Counted from the first letter of the stretch, positions 1 to 9,060 are shown. The stretch: 64,000 nucleotides of DNA from Balneolaceae bacterium UBA7797 (GCA_002480645.1 DLCN01000020.1:67986-131985), one strand, 5' to 3'. The notes: a model not told the origin generated them from the letters alone. Numbers and translations are program-made.

Positions 1-499
1 CAGTAGTTTCTTCAGCTTCTTCTTCGGCAGCAGCGGCTTCTTCTTCCTCTGCAGCCTGAGCAGCTAATTCTTCAGCAGCTTTTGCAGCTTTGGCATCAAG
101 CTGTTTTTTCATTTCTTTTTCTTCGGCAGCAAGAGTGGCTTTTACCTGATCTTTTCGGGTAACTTCTTTGTCCTCTTTGGAATCGCGGTAAGCTTTCCAT
201 TCGGTAAGTGCTGCTTCAATTTCTTCTTCGCTTTTACCCCACATCATCAGGTGACGTTTGTAGAGCAGTCCTTCCTGGCGAAGGATCTTACGAACGGAGT
301 CGGTTGGCTGAGCTCCGGTATCTAACCAATACATGATACGTTCTTCGTTCAGTATGGTCTCTTTCTTTTCGGTAACGCCATCATAACGACCAACTTGCTC
401 AATAATACGTCCATCACGAGGTGAACGGCTATCAGCAACTACGATATGATAAATAGGACGACGAATACGCCCTTTGCGTTGAAGTCTGATTTTAATCAA
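1..499 (-). CDS. rpsP: 30S ribosomal protein S16 (C-terminus outside window)
   Basis: Encodes bS16, a small-subunit ribosomal protein bound to 16S rRNA. The reverse strand reads IKIRLQRKGRIRRPIYHIVV followed by ADSRSPRDGRIIEQVGRYDG, the conserved S16 N-terminus. The best start is TTG at 499-497: no in-frame ATG precedes the conserved block, and GAGGA (511-507) sits at ribosome-binding distance. After the roughly 80-residue S16 core the frame continues as a lysine-, glutamate- and alanine-rich tail, ending in long Ala/Glu runs up to the window edge. This is longer than classic S16 but resembles the extended tails of Bacteroidota S16 proteins. It lies just downstream of ffh on the same strand (38-bp gap), a common pairing. 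The gene is truncated by the window, so the stop codon is not seen. Confidence 0.93.
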   Translation of the reverse strand, partial: MIKIRLQRKGRIRRPIYHIVVADSRSPRDGRIIEQVGRYDGVTEKKETILNEERIMYWLDTGAQPTDSVRKILRQEGLLYKRHLMMWGKSEEEIEAALTEWKAYRDSKEDKEVTRKDQVKATLAAEEKEMKKQLDAKAAKAAEELAAQAAEEEEAAAAEEEAEETT

Positions 500-537
500 T
501 GATGTATCCTCAGTTGAGTTTTGTTGTTATCTAAAGT

Positions 538-1878
538 CTATCGGCCAAAAGGCAGATTTTTAAGTCCATGAAGAGCACGGCCCATTTTTCCCATTTTGGA
601 CATGGTCTTCATCATTTTCTTCATCTGTTCAAACTGTTTCATCAGATCGTTGATCTCACGAACAGTGGTGCCGGAACCTTTAGCAATGCGCCGTCTCCGG
701 CTGCCATTTAATAAGCTAGGGTCCCGCCGTTCCTCCGGCGTCATAGAATAGATTATAGCCTCAATGGGCTTAAAAGCATCATCACTGATATCTGCATCTT
801 CTATTGCTTTGCTGGCGCCGGGGATCATTTTGACGAGGTCACCGAAGTCACCCATCTTTTTGATCTTCTGAATCTGATCGAGGAAGTCTTCGAGATCGAA
901 CTTGTCAGAACTAATTTTCTTCTGAAGTTTCTCGGCTTCTTTTTCGTCAAATTCCTTTTGTGCTTTTTCAACAAGCGAAACCACATCACCCATACCAAGG
1001 ATGCGTTGTGCCATCCTGTCCGGGTAAAAAGGAGAAAGAGCTTCCAGTTTTTCACCGGTGCTCACAAATTTGATGGGCTTATCGACAACGGTTTTAATGG
1101 AAAGGGCGGCACCACCACGGGTATCACCATCCAGTTTGGTTAAAACAACGCCATCGAAATTAAGTCGCTCGTTAAATTCTTTTGCAGTATTTACCGCATC
1201 CTGACCGGTCATGGAATCGACCACGAACAGGATCTCATGAGGATTTACGGCATTTTTAATTTCCGCAACCTCATTCATCATCGCTTCGTCAACGTGTAAA
1301 CGTCCGGCGGTATCAATGATAACCGTATCTAGAGCAAGACTTTTTGCCATCGAAACAGCCTCTTTGGCTACCCGAACGGCATCTTGTTGCTCTATGGAAT
1401 AGACCGGAATGTCTATTTGTTGAGCGAGCGTTTTTAGCTGGTTTACTGCAGCAGGGCGATAAACATCGGCGGCAGCAAGAAGAGGATTCCTTTTATGCTC
1501 CTGCTTGAGATAACGGGCTAACTTTCCGGAGAAAGTGGTTTTACCCGAACCTTGTAAACCTGCAATCAATATAACTGTAGGCGGAGTGTGTGACTGGGCT
1601 ATGTCGTGCTTTTCACCGCCAAAGGTCTCAACCAGCTCATCGTACACAATTTTAGTGAACTGCTGGCCGGGATTTACGGAGGTGAGTACATCGGAGCCGA
1701 GCACCTTATCCTTAATATCGGCTGTAAACTGACGGGCTACCTCAAAATTAACATCGGCATCCAGCAAGGCACGACGAATTTCACGTACTGTCTCCGCGAT
1801 ATTCACTTCGGTGATACGTGCTTCGCCCTTAAGGCTTTGGAATGCTTTGTCTAGATTTGAGGATAGATTTTCAAACAT
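538..1878 (-). CDS. ffh: Signal recognition particle protein Ffh (SRP54)
   Basis: Ffh is the GTPase subunit of the signal recognition particle. With 4.5S RNA it binds signal sequences on ribosomes and delivers nascent chains to FtsY. The 446-residue protein has the N-terminal helical domain, a G domain with P-loop GLQGSGKTT (about residues 107-115), DTAGRLH and TKLDGDTRGG, and a methionine-rich C-terminal M domain containing GSRRRRIAKGSG and the Met-rich segment KQFEQMKKMMKTMSKMGKM. Length and domain order match the bacterial family. It probably shares a transcript with rpsP downstream. No FtsY or 4.5S RNA gene was recognised in the window. Confidence 0.98.
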   Translation of the reverse strand: MFENLSSNLDKAFQSLKGEARITEVNIAETVREIRRALLDADVNFEVARQFTADIKDKVLGSDVLTSVNPGQQFTKIVYDELVETFGGEKHDIAQSHTPPTVILIAGLQGSGKTTFSGKLARYLKQEHKRNPLLAAADVYRPAAVNQLKTLAQQIDIPVYSIEQQDAVRVAKEAVSMAKSLALDTVIIDTAGRLHVDEAMMNEVAEIKNAVNPHEILFVVDSMTGQDAVNTAKEFNERLNFDGVVLTKLDGDTRGGAALSIKTVVDKPIKFVSTGEKLEALSPFYPDRMAQRILGMGDVVSLVEKAQKEFDEKEAEKLQKKISSDKFDLEDFLDQIQKIKKMGDFGDLVKMIPGASKAIEDADISDDAFKPIEAIIYSMTPEERRDPSLLNGSRRRRIAKGSGTTVREINDLMKQFEQMKKMMKTMSKMGKMGRALHGLKNLPFGR

Positions 1879-2260
1879 GGAAAAACAGGATTTACTCCGT
1901 CAATTACAGAGCCGATAAAATTACGGACTATAATTGGTGTTATCAACAGTAATGTGGATAATTTTAGTTGTGAGTTCTGAGTGATGAGTTTTGAGTTTAT
2001 AACACCCTGTTCTGTTTTCTCTTTTTAAAGGAAAGATCTCGTTGATATACTGCAAAACCAGAACAAAGAGCTCGCCCCCCGGGAAGCCTGTGTTGAGCTT
2101 TTCAATTTTAAGTTCTAGTCTTAAAACATATTTTGGGAATTTTGTATGCACTAAAAAAATGATTTTGTTAGAGTAAGATCTGGATATATTACCGGTATAT
2201 TTTAGGATGGTTAAATATTTTTCTGAAACCGGGTTGTCAATTTGTAGTTATAAGAAATCA
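1879..2260. other. Intergenic region between ffh and an outer-membrane protein gene
   Basis: No convincing gene is seen. It must hold the leftward ffh promoter and the rightward promoter of the next gene. TTATCAACA (1940-1948) and TGTGGATAA (1953-1961) form an inverted pair of DnaA-box-like 9-mers, the second exactly the complement of TTATCCACA. Positions 1968-2000 hold short imperfect repeats of the GAGTTTTGAG type, also found in the repeat arrays near 45.4 and 60.7 kb. A 76-codon minus-strand frame here has no recognisable features. Confidence 0.5.
1940..1961. promoter_or_regulatory. Inverted pair of DnaA-box-like 9-mers
   Basis: TTATCAACA (8/9 match to TTATCCACA) is followed after 4 bp by TGTGGATAA, an exact complement of the DnaA box. 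Seen directly; DnaA binding is inference. It lies upstream of ffh on the minus strand. Confidence 0.4.
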
Positions 2261-3622
2261 ATGAAGAGAATAATAATAGCGCTGTGCCTGTTGATGGTTT
2301 TTTCAAAAGTGTCATGGTCTCAAACGAACTTTCAAAAGGGTTTTATACTATCAATAGAAGGTGACACTTTAACGGGAGAGATCGATTATCAGGAATGGTA
2401 TCAGAACCCGGATACCGTTGTTTTTAGAAGTAACCCGGATTCTGATTTAAAGAGCTTCTCACCGGCAGATATCGATGGATTTTATGTTTCCGGTAATCTC
2501 TATTATTCGGCTGAAGTCTCAGTAGATCAGACACCGTTTAAATTCAACTCGACGAATGATCTGAAACCTATCGAGCAGTCATCAATCATAAAAAAAGTTT
2601 TTCTTTCGGTTTTGGTGCAGGGAACTGTGGATCTGTATTTATACAGACACTCGAGAGATAATTTTTATTTAAAGACTGACGAAGGAATATTCGAGTTAAT
2701 ATCTCACGAATATGTTGCTCTTAATACAAAGGATGAATTGGTCATTAAGGGAGAGTTAACTACAGGGCTTAGTAAATACCGTGTAATGACCGGGGATAAA
2801 GACAATTATAAGTATCAGTTGAAGCATCATTTACCGAGCTGTTCTTATGAAGAAATCGATCAATTAAGGTATACAGCGAAGCATTTGATGAACTTTGTTG
2901 TTAGTTGTAATCAGCAAATGGGGGCCGATGAAATAACATTTATAAAGAAATTAGATAAAACGCGTATAGGAGGCAGGATATTTACGGGGGTATCTTCATC
3001 TATGTTTAATGAGCAGTTATTCTCAAACGATACCAAAAGATTTTACTCAACTATTCAATTTACTCTTGGAGCAACCGCTAATTTTATATTGCCGGGAGAA
3101 CTAGGCAGGAAATCGTTTTTTGTAGGGGTGCAGTATTTTTCTATCAACACACCTGAAGGTGAAGAAATGAGGTCTTTTACCCGACGTGAGACTAATATGT
3201 GCGGAGGCATTGCAGGACCATGTGTGGTAGAAACCGTTACTACAAAACGAAACAGTAATATTTCGGCTACATTTTTAAGATTCGATGTGGGGTATTCTTT
3301 TACATTTAATCAGGATAAAATACAGCCTTTTGTTACCGTAGGAACAGGATTAAGTAAGAAATTAGAATACTCATCCAAACAAGAATTAATTCTGCAAACG
3401 TACCATATAAGAGACCAGATAAGAACGCTGGAGAACGAGTCGGTTTCTGAGCCCGTAATTACTTCGCCTGATGAATACTATCTAAGTTTATTTGGTGGGC
3501 TTGGAGCAAAATATGGACCATGGTCTATTGAATTAAGAGCAGATTATGGGCACAGGTTTCCTAAAAGAGTCCCAATATATAACGCGTTTCTACTCTTTGG
3601 CTTTCAGATACCTTTCCAATAG
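2261..3622 (+). CDS. Predicted outer-membrane beta-barrel protein of unknown function
   Basis: The likely start is ATG 2261 rather than the upstream in-frame ATG at 2207, because from 2261 the protein opens with a typical signal peptide (MKRIIIALCLLMVFSKVSWSQ). The mature part begins with a compact domain (KGFILSIEGDTLTGEIDYQEW), a pattern seen in uncharacterised Bacteroidota envelope proteins. It continues with a C-terminal half rich in alternating hydrophobic strands and aromatic-ended segments (FVGVQYFSI, LRFDVGYSFTF, IELRADYGHRF, FLLFGFQIPFQ) typical of outer-membrane barrels. Four cysteines lie in the middle and a CGGIAGPC loop follows. No enzymatic motif is recognised. It stands alone between ffh and a zinc-ribbon gene, and its function is unknown. 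Confidence 0.7.
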   Translation: MKRIIIALCLLMVFSKVSWSQTNFQKGFILSIEGDTLTGEIDYQEWYQNPDTVVFRSNPDSDLKSFSPADIDGFYVSGNLYYSAEVSVDQTPFKFNSTNDLKPIEQSSIIKKVFLSVLVQGTVDLYLYRHSRDNFYLKTDEGIFELISHEYVALNTKDELVIKGELTTGLSKYRVMTGDKDNYKYQLKHHLPSCSYEEIDQLRYTAKHLMNFVVSCNQQMGADEITFIKKLDKTRIGGRIFTGVSSSMFNEQLFSNDTKRFYSTIQFTLGATANFILPGELGRKSFFVGVQYFSINTPEGEEMRSFTRRETNMCGGIAGPCVVETVTTKRNSNISATFLRFDVGYSFTFNQDKIQPFVTVGTGLSKKLEYSSKQELILQTYHIRDQIRTLENESVSEPVITSPDEYYLSLFGGLGAKYGPWSIELRADYGHRFPKRVPIYNAFLLFGFQIPFQ

Positions 3623-3784
3623 ATCGATTGATCAACTCAGACAGAACAGTTTAACGTAGGATGGTTTTCATTCTCATCGGATCTCAAATAGCCATCATTG
3701 GGGATCATAGCCCGGAATCTTCAGCACTCATATTAACCCGATGTTTTGTATCATTTCGGGAGTAACCGCAAGAAATTTTAAACC

Positions 3785-4342
3785 ATGATCAACTGCCCGG
3801 ATTGTTATTCAAAAATGGAGCGTAAACTACTCGATAAACGGGTGCCGGCGTATGTTTGTAGTTCGTGTGAGGGAACGTGGATTTCGTCCAGCGAATATGC
3901 CGACTGGCTGGAAAATCAGGCCGGAAAGATCACCATTGAACCGAAGTTGAGCGAAGAGACGCCCCTGCCTGCCGTAGCAAAAAGAAAACCCTTGATCTGT
4001 CCGGATTGCGGAAGGATCCTGAAACGATATAAGATCTGGCCGGATGTTGAGTTCTACATCGACCGCTGTGGTGGATGTAACGGCGTTTGGTTCGACAGAG
4101 ATGAGTGGGCCGTTCTAACGGAAAATGATCTTACCCGGCAGTTATACAGATTTTTTACTGATGAATGGCAGAATCAGCTGAAGAATGAAGAAATGGTATC
4201 AAGGTTGAGAACCATGTATTCAGAGCGGTTCGGTAAATCAGATTACGAAAAACTCAGAGAGACCAAAGCGTGGCTGGAAAACAATTCAAACCGTGACCAG
4301 CTTTTAGCGTATCTGATGGATAAGGATCCGTATAAAAGTTAG
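3785..4342 (+). CDS. Double TFIIB-type zinc-ribbon protein
   Basis: A 185-residue protein with two zf-TFIIB-like ribbons. The first is CPDCYSKMERK...CSSCEGTW (about residues 4-32), the second CPDCGRILKRY...CGGCNGVWFDRDEW (about residues 75-108). Each has paired CxxC knuckles and the GxW(F/I) signature that follows the second knuckle. The C-terminal third is helical and charged. The family is widespread in bacteria and generally annotated only as a zinc-finger domain protein; its role is not established. It starts at ATG 3785 after a 162-bp gap and ends 9 bp before the methyltransferase gene, so the two are probably co-transcribed. Molecular function is not assigned. Confidence 0.85.
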   Translation: MINCPDCYSKMERKLLDKRVPAYVCSSCEGTWISSSEYADWLENQAGKITIEPKLSEETPLPAVAKRKPLICPDCGRILKRYKIWPDVEFYIDRCGGCNGVWFDRDEWAVLTENDLTRQLYRFFTDEWQNQLKNEEMVSRLRTMYSERFGKSDYEKLRETKAWLENNSNRDQLLAYLMDKDPYKS

Positions 4343-4351
4343 ATTATCACA

Positions 4352-4900
4352 ATGGAGATAGAATCTGAACATAAGCTAAATCTTGGGTGTGGCAACGATA
4401 TTCGCGAGGGTTGGGTGAACCTTGATATTGCTCCCCTGCCCGGCGTGGATGTGGTTCATAATCTGGAGGAGCTTCCGCTGCCGTTTGAGGATGAGGAATT
4501 TGATCACATCCGGGCACAGGATATCCTGGAGCATCTGGAATACATTCCGCTGTTAAAAGAGATTCACCGCATTTTAAAACCCGGAGGTACGATCAGTATA
4601 CGTGTGCCGCATTTTACCAGCCGGTATAACTTTAATGATCCAACCCATAAAAAGATGTTCTCCTCTAAAACCATGGATTTCTTTGTGCAGGGAGCTTCGT
4701 ATGGCCGGGATTATTATTTCGATTTCCACTTTTCGGAAAATGTATACACCCGCATCAAATTCGAAAAAGGATTATATCTGTATAATTATCTGATCGAGCC
4801 CCTTATGAATATTTCGAAGCAGACCAGAACGGTCTATGAGGGTACTTTTCTCTCCCGGCTTTTTCCTGCGGGAATGATGGAGATCACCCTGAAGAAATGA
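4352..4900 (+). CDS. Class I SAM-dependent methyltransferase
   Basis: A 182-residue protein with a recognisable SAM-binding Rossmann fold. Motif I is LNLGCGNDIREGWVNLDI (residues 9-26). An acidic end of strand 2 and the motif around DFHIRAQDILEHLEY follow, then the post-motif ILKPGGTISIRVPH. The LGCG...NLDI...DVLEH...LKPGG arrangement is the Methyltransf_11/type-11 pattern often seen in small methyltransferases of polysaccharide or quinone pathways. The substrate cannot be inferred here. It follows the zinc-ribbon gene by 9 bp, suggesting one transcript. About 267 bp without a gene separate it from fabI. Confidence 0.88.
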   Translation: MEIESEHKLNLGCGNDIREGWVNLDIAPLPGVDVVHNLEELPLPFEDEEFDHIRAQDILEHLEYIPLLKEIHRILKPGGTISIRVPHFTSRYNFNDPTHKKMFSSKTMDFFVQGASYGRDYYFDFHFSENVYTRIKFEKGLYLYNYLIEPLMNISKQTRTVYEGTFLSRLFPAGMMEITLKK

Positions 4901-5167
4901 TCCGGGTTATTCTTTTGAAGTTACATTCAAAATGATGAACTGAAGCACCAATTAGCAAGAATTAACAACATGAACGAGTTGAATTACGAAAGGATCGGTT
5001 TTGTAAACGGTTTAAATAACCCGCTTCTTTGGAATAGTCGTTCAGGTTATCAGTGTTAAGTAGGTTAATTCATGGTACCCAATAGCTAAAACTAATTACG
5101 GCTATCATTTTATCGGAATAAGTGGGATTTTACCCCGTTCAAAACAACCAACAGGAAAGTTAATAGA

Positions 5168-6001
5168 ATGAGTGAAGGTTACGGTTTACTAAAAGGTAAA
5201 AAAGGAATCATTTTTGGTGCACTCGACGAGCGCAGCATCGCCTGGAGAATTGCATTGGCCTGCAAGCGTGAAGGAGCCGAATTTGTGTTATCGAACGCTC
5301 CGGTTGCATTGCGTCTTGGACAGCTGGACGCGTTAAGTGAGGCAACAGGTGCACCGGTTATCCCATGTGATGTTTCAAGTGATAATGAAGTCATAGATCT
5401 TGTAAATAAAACGAAAGAACATTTTGGCGGCGGAGTTGATTTTGTACTCCACGCGATCGGTATGTCGCCCAATGTGAGAAAGAAACTCCCCTATACCGAT
5501 ATCAATTATCAGTGGTTCCAGCAATCTCTGGATATTTCTGCTATTTCATTACATCGCATTTTGCATCATGCTGATGAAGCCGGTCTTTTAAACGACGGTG
5601 GTAGCGTTGTTGCTCTTTCATACATCGGGGCGCAGCGTATTTTCAGTAAATATTCTGATATGAATGATGCCAAAGCGTTATTGGAAAGTATCGCCCGGAA
5701 TTACGGAAGCAGACTGGCTCCAAGAGGAATTCGTGTAAATACCGTTTCTCAGGCGCCGACTAAAACCTCGGCCGGAACAGGAATCAAAGGATTTGACGGC
5801 ATGTACACATTTGCTGATATGATCGCCCCGCTGGGTAATCCATCTGCGGATGAATGCGCCGATTACTGCGTAACCCTGTTCTCTGATCTTACACGAAAAG
5901 TGACCATGCAGAACTTATTCCATGATGGTGGGTTTGTAACTTCCGGAATCTCTGAACAGATGATCGAAGATCTCGCAAAAGTTTACGCAAACGAAGAATA
6001 A
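5168..6001 (+). CDS. fabI: Enoyl-[acyl-carrier-protein] reductase (NADH), FabI
   Basis: Catalyses the last reduction of each fatty-acid elongation cycle (enoyl-ACP to acyl-ACP) in the cytoplasm. The 277-residue protein opens with the FabI cofactor segment GKKGIIFGALDERSIAWRIA and has the active-site stretch SYIGAQRIFSKYSDMNDAK. This supplies Tyr152 and the catalytic pair Tyr162 and Lys169 with the FabI-specific Y-x6-K spacing rather than the Y-x3-K of ordinary short-chain dehydrogenases. The C-terminal QAPTKTSAGTGIKGF substrate loop is present. The stop is 4 bp before ruvC, so translation may be coupled, although the functions are unrelated. Confidence 0.96.
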   Translation: MSEGYGLLKGKKGIIFGALDERSIAWRIALACKREGAEFVLSNAPVALRLGQLDALSEATGAPVIPCDVSSDNEVIDLVNKTKEHFGGGVDFVLHAIGMSPNVRKKLPYTDINYQWFQQSLDISAISLHRILHHADEAGLLNDGGSVVALSYIGAQRIFSKYSDMNDAKALLESIARNYGSRLAPRGIRVNTVSQAPTKTSAGTGIKGFDGMYTFADMIAPLGNPSADECADYCVTLFSDLTRKVTMQNLFHDGGFVTSGISEQMIEDLAKVYANEE

Positions 6002-6005
6002 TTGA

Positions 6006-6575
6006 ATGCCTGATATTATCCTCGGTATAGATCCTGGTTCCAGAAATACCGGATATGCGGTTCTTACCGAGGAGAATGGCTCTTTGATCGCACTGCGTTG
6101 CGATACCATTCGCTCCGCTCACATCGACGATCATTCCGATCGCCTGAAACACATCTACGGCAAGATCACTGAGATCATACGATCTGTTCAGCCTAATAAG
6201 TGTGCCGTTGAAACCCCGATCTACGGGGTGGATCCGCAAGCAATGCTGAAACTAGGCCGGGCTCAGGCGGCAGCGATTCTGGCCATCAAGAATGCCGGAC
6301 TTGAAGTGACAGAGTATTTCCCAAAAGTGGTGAAGAAATCCATTACCGGAAATGGAAACGCCACGAAAGATCAGGTTGCCTTTATGCTGCATAAAATGGT
6401 AAAGTTGCCCGATGAAAAACTTTCGAAGGATGCCACAGATGCACTGGCCGTTGCCTGGTGTCACCTGATGAACGGCAAAGCAATTCCGACATCCTCCAAA
6501 AAAACACATCAAAACAATAAAAAATCGGATTGGGCCAGTTTTGTGGAAAATAATCCGGACAGGGTTCGTAGATAA
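6006..6575 (+). CDS. ruvC: Holliday junction resolvase RuvC
   Basis: An endonuclease that cuts four-way junctions made by recombination, acting with the RuvAB motor. The 189-residue protein starts MPDIILGIDPGSRNTGYAVL. The four metal-binding acids of the family are visible as Asp9, Glu69 (AVETPIYG), Asp142 and Asp145 (SKDATDALAVAWCH). Its stop codon shares one base with the ruvA start (TAATG at 6573-6577), indicating translational coupling. ruvB is not in the window. The C-terminal tail after about residue 160 is lysine- and asparagine-rich and probably disordered. Confidence 0.97.
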   Translation: MPDIILGIDPGSRNTGYAVLTEENGSLIALRCDTIRSAHIDDHSDRLKHIYGKITEIIRSVQPNKCAVETPIYGVDPQAMLKLGRAQAAAILAIKNAGLEVTEYFPKVVKKSITGNGNATKDQVAFMLHKMVKLPDEKLSKDATDALAVAWCHLMNGKAIPTSSKKTHQNNKKSDWASFVENNPDRVRR

Positions 6576-7168
6576 TGATCGCATTTTTAAAAGGACATAT
6601 TGAAGAGAAGCATCCGGACAGAGTTTTGATCGATGTGAATGGTGTAGGTTATCGGGTTGAGATCTCCACCCAAACCTTCGAGCAACTCGAATCGGCGGGC
6701 AGTGAACTCAAAATACTGATCTATCACCATATCACAGAAAATGACCAGCGGTTATTCGGGTTCTTCACCAGCGCGGAGAAGGCATTGTTCGAAAAGCTGA
6801 TCACCGTAAAAGGTGTGGGGCCAAAACTCGGACTCACCATTTTAAGCGGATTACCGGCTTCCAACCTCATCTCAGCCATTGTTAATCAGGATACCGCCAC
6901 CCTCTCCAGAGTTCCCGGAATCGGGAAAAAGACAGCGGAACGTATTTGTCTGGAATTGAAAGAAAAGCTTAAAGAATTGGACACGTCCGGCAATGGTTCG
7001 GCGACTGTTCCAAAAACCGGGGTGATGGAAGAAGCGATTCAGGCATTGGAAGCATTAGGGTTCCGGACAAAAGAAGCAGAACAGGCTGCTATGAAAGCCA
7101 TCAAAGAGGTTGGTGGCGAAGATTCATCTGCAGTAATCCGCAAAGCGTTGTCCATGTTGAATAAATAG
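6575..7168 (+). CDS. ruvA: Holliday junction DNA helicase subunit RuvA
   Basis: RuvA tetramers bind Holliday junctions and load RuvB for branch migration. The 197-residue product has the N-terminal OB fold (MIAFLKGHIEEKHPDRVLIDVNGVGYRVEI) and two helix-hairpin-helix motifs, VKGVGPKLGLTIL and VPGIGKKTAERICLELKEKL. After a short linker comes the C-terminal domain III (EEAIQALEALGFRTKEAEQAA), which contacts RuvB. It overlaps ruvC by one base. Length is normal for the family. Confidence 0.97.
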   Translation: MIAFLKGHIEEKHPDRVLIDVNGVGYRVEISTQTFEQLESAGSELKILIYHHITENDQRLFGFFTSAEKALFEKLITVKGVGPKLGLTILSGLPASNLISAIVNQDTATLSRVPGIGKKTAERICLELKEKLKELDTSGNGSATVPKTGVMEEAIQALEALGFRTKEAEQAAMKAIKEVGGEDSSAVIRKALSMLNK

Positions 7169-7258
7169 CTATTCTCGTAACAATTTCTTCATTTCCTATT
7201 GGTGCATTACATTAGTACCATTATAGAATTATTACCGGATAATAAACCTAACGTTGCT

Positions 7259-7936
7259 GTGGCTAAACAAACCATTCTAGTAGTTGATGATGAACGTGAT
7301 CTTTTAGATCTGATCGAATACAATCTTAAAAAAGAGGGATTCGAAGTATTAAAAGCCGAAAATGGTGAACAAGGCATTGAAATTGCCCGCGAGAATAAAC
7401 CCGATCTCGTATTGATGGATATCATGATGCCGAAAATGGACGGGCTCGAAGCAGTTGAGATCATGCGTAAAGACGATGAGTTAAAGCGCATTCCTATCAT
7501 CTTTTTAACCGCCCGAAGTGATGAAAAGACCGAGGTTGAAGGCCTGAATAAAGGCGGGGATGATTACATCACCAAACCGATCAGCACGACCAAACTCGTT
7601 TCGCGCATTAAAGCGGTTATGCGCCGCTTCGATGAAACTCAGGAATCGGTAAATAAACTGGATGTTCACGATCTGGAGATCGATAAAGACCGGTATATCG
7701 TAAAACGAGGGGAAGAAGAATTTCAATTACCCCGCAAAGAGTTCGAATTATTGTTTTTCCTGGCCAGCAGAAAAGGAAAAGTACTGGATCGCCAGACGCT
7801 GTTAAATAAAGTGTGGGGAGACAATATTTATGTGGTGGATCGTACGGTGGATGTTCATGTTCGAAAGATCCGGGAAAAACTGGGAGATCATTACATCGAA
7901 ACAGTGAAGGGCGTTGGTTACAGATTTAAGGAATGA
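7259..7936 (+). CDS. OmpR/PhoB-family response regulator
   Basis: A DNA-binding response regulator partnered with the histidine kinase that follows. The receiver domain runs from QTILVVDDERDLLDLIEYNL; Asp54 (DLVLMDIMMPKMDG, counted from GTG 7259) is the phosphoacceptor, with T/S (FLTARS) and K (YITKPI) in place. The C-terminal winged helix ends DRTVDVHVRKIREKLGDHYIETVKGVGYRFKE, the standard PhoB/PhoP effector signature. The frame is open upstream to TTG 7199. I prefer GTG 7259 because the receiver strand begins three codons later, but GTG 7202 or TTG 7199 cannot be excluded; none has a good ribosome-binding site. It overlaps the kinase by 4 bp (ATGA). The arrangement and kinase type suggest a PhoB/PhoR-like pair, but no phosphate genes are adjacent. 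Confidence 0.93.
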   Translation: MAKQTILVVDDERDLLDLIEYNLKKEGFEVLKAENGEQGIEIARENKPDLVLMDIMMPKMDGLEAVEIMRKDDELKRIPIIFLTARSDEKTEVEGLNKGGDDYITKPISTTKLVSRIKAVMRRFDETQESVNKLDVHDLEIDKDRYIVKRGEEEFQLPRKEFELLFFLASRKGKVLDRQTLLNKVWGDNIYVVDRTVDVHVRKIREKLGDHYIETVKGVGYRFKE

Positions 7937-9006
7937 GTAAGAAACGCAGAAACGCAAAATTCTTTAAGCTAGGTTCACGAATAGCGCTGTATATATCAGC
8001 GCTTTCTGCATTAATAGCCTACCTTTTGGTGTTTTTTATTCTTGAACACTCCCAATCCGAATCGTTGATGGTTTCGGGGGCTATTCTGTTTACCTCGTTT
8101 ATTATAGCCTACACGGTAACGTATCTTCTGGAGTTCAGGCGGATCAAAGTACTGGAACAGGTCTCGAAGAATATTTCGAAGAAACGGTTCGAGGAAATTG
8201 AGGATCTGCGAACACTTTACGATGATGAATTAGATTACATCATCAAGCATCTCATAAAATCCAGCCGTACCGTTGAACGTGAAATACAACGGTTGAACCG
8301 CATTGAGAACTATCGGAAAGAGTTTATCGGGGATATTTCGCATGAATTAAAGACTCCTATTTTTGCCATTCAGGGTTTTATCGAAACACTGTTGAACGGG
8401 GCCTTAGAGGATGAAGAGGTAAACCGGGATTTCCTGCAAAAAGCGATGAGAAACGTAAATCGCCTCATCTTTCTTACTAAAGATCTTATGGAGATCTCAA
8501 AACTGGAAACAGGGGAACTCAAATCAGAGCTGGAAGATATTTACCTCTATGAGACCATTCACGAAATTGCAGAGAGTCTTACTTACAAAGCTCAGAAAGA
8601 TAATATTTCTCTGAATATCACAAATATAGACAAGAACCTGCAAGTCAGAGCTGACCGAAATCAGATCAAACAGGTTCTGATCAACCTCATCGAGAACGGG
8701 ATAAAGTATAATATACCCGGAGGCTCTGTTGATATCGGGTTAACCGATTCCAAAAATCCGAATAAGATCAATTTGTTTGTGAAAGATTCCGGGATCGGTA
8801 TCGATGAAACAGATATTCCAAGGGTAACCGAGCGATTCTTCCGGGTGGATAAGTCAAGATCAAGAGAAAAGGGGGGTACCGGACTAGGGCTGGCCATTGT
8901 AAAGCACATTCTGGAAGCACATGGCGAACAATTAAAGATCAAGAGTGTGCCTAACGAAGGTTCCACGTTCATTTTAACGCTTACTAAATCGGAACTCGAT
9001 AAATAG
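7933..9006 (+). CDS. PhoR-like sensor histidine kinase
   Basis: A 357-residue membrane kinase. Two transmembrane helices (about residues 17-36 and 46-66) are joined by a loop of about 10 residues, so there is almost no periplasmic sensor domain. A linker helix region leads to the HisKA H-box FIGDISHELKTPIFAIQGF with phosphoacceptor His137. The catalytic ATPase domain has an N-box (NQIKQVLINLIENGIKYN), G1 (VKDSGIGIDETDIPRVTERFFRVD) and G2 (GGTGLGLAIVKHILEAHG). The minimal extracytoplasmic part resembles PhoR, WalK-less or intramembrane-sensing kinases. It is translationally coupled to the response regulator through a 4-bp overlap. The stimulus cannot be told from sequence. Confidence 0.93.
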   Translation: MSKKRRNAKFFKLGSRIALYISALSALIAYLLVFFILEHSQSESLMVSGAILFTSFIIAYTVTYLLEFRRIKVLEQVSKNISKKRFEEIEDLRTLYDDELDYIIKHLIKSSRTVEREIQRLNRIENYRKEFIGDISHELKTPIFAIQGFIETLLNGALEDEEVNRDFLQKAMRNVNRLIFLTKDLMEISKLETGELKSELEDIYLYETIHEIAESLTYKAQKDNISLNITNIDKNLQVRADRNQIKQVLINLIENGIKYNIPGGSVDIGLTDSKNPNKINLFVKDSGIGIDETDIPRVTERFFRVDKSRSREKGGTGLGLAIVKHILEAHGEQLKIKSVPNEGSTFILTLTKSELDK

Positions 9007-9019
9007 CAGCGCAATTCAG

Positions 9020-9027
9020 TATCTTTG
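9020..9027 (+). promoter_or_regulatory. Bacteroidota-type -7 promoter element for the guanylyltransferase gene
   Basis: TATCTTTG matches TAnnTTTG, the -7 element used by the primary sigma factor of Bacteroidota and relatives. It lies 33 bp upstream of the preferred ATG at 9061. No clear -33 TTTG/TTG is found at the usual distance, so the call is moderate. Confidence 0.45.
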
Positions 9028-9060
9028 CGCCCCAATGTTAATCTTTATCACAATATTTTT

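Noticed and set aside
1940..1961. Replication origin near ffh
   Set aside because: Only two DnaA-like 9-mers, no clear AT-rich unwinding element and no dnaA or dnaN; not enough to call an origin.
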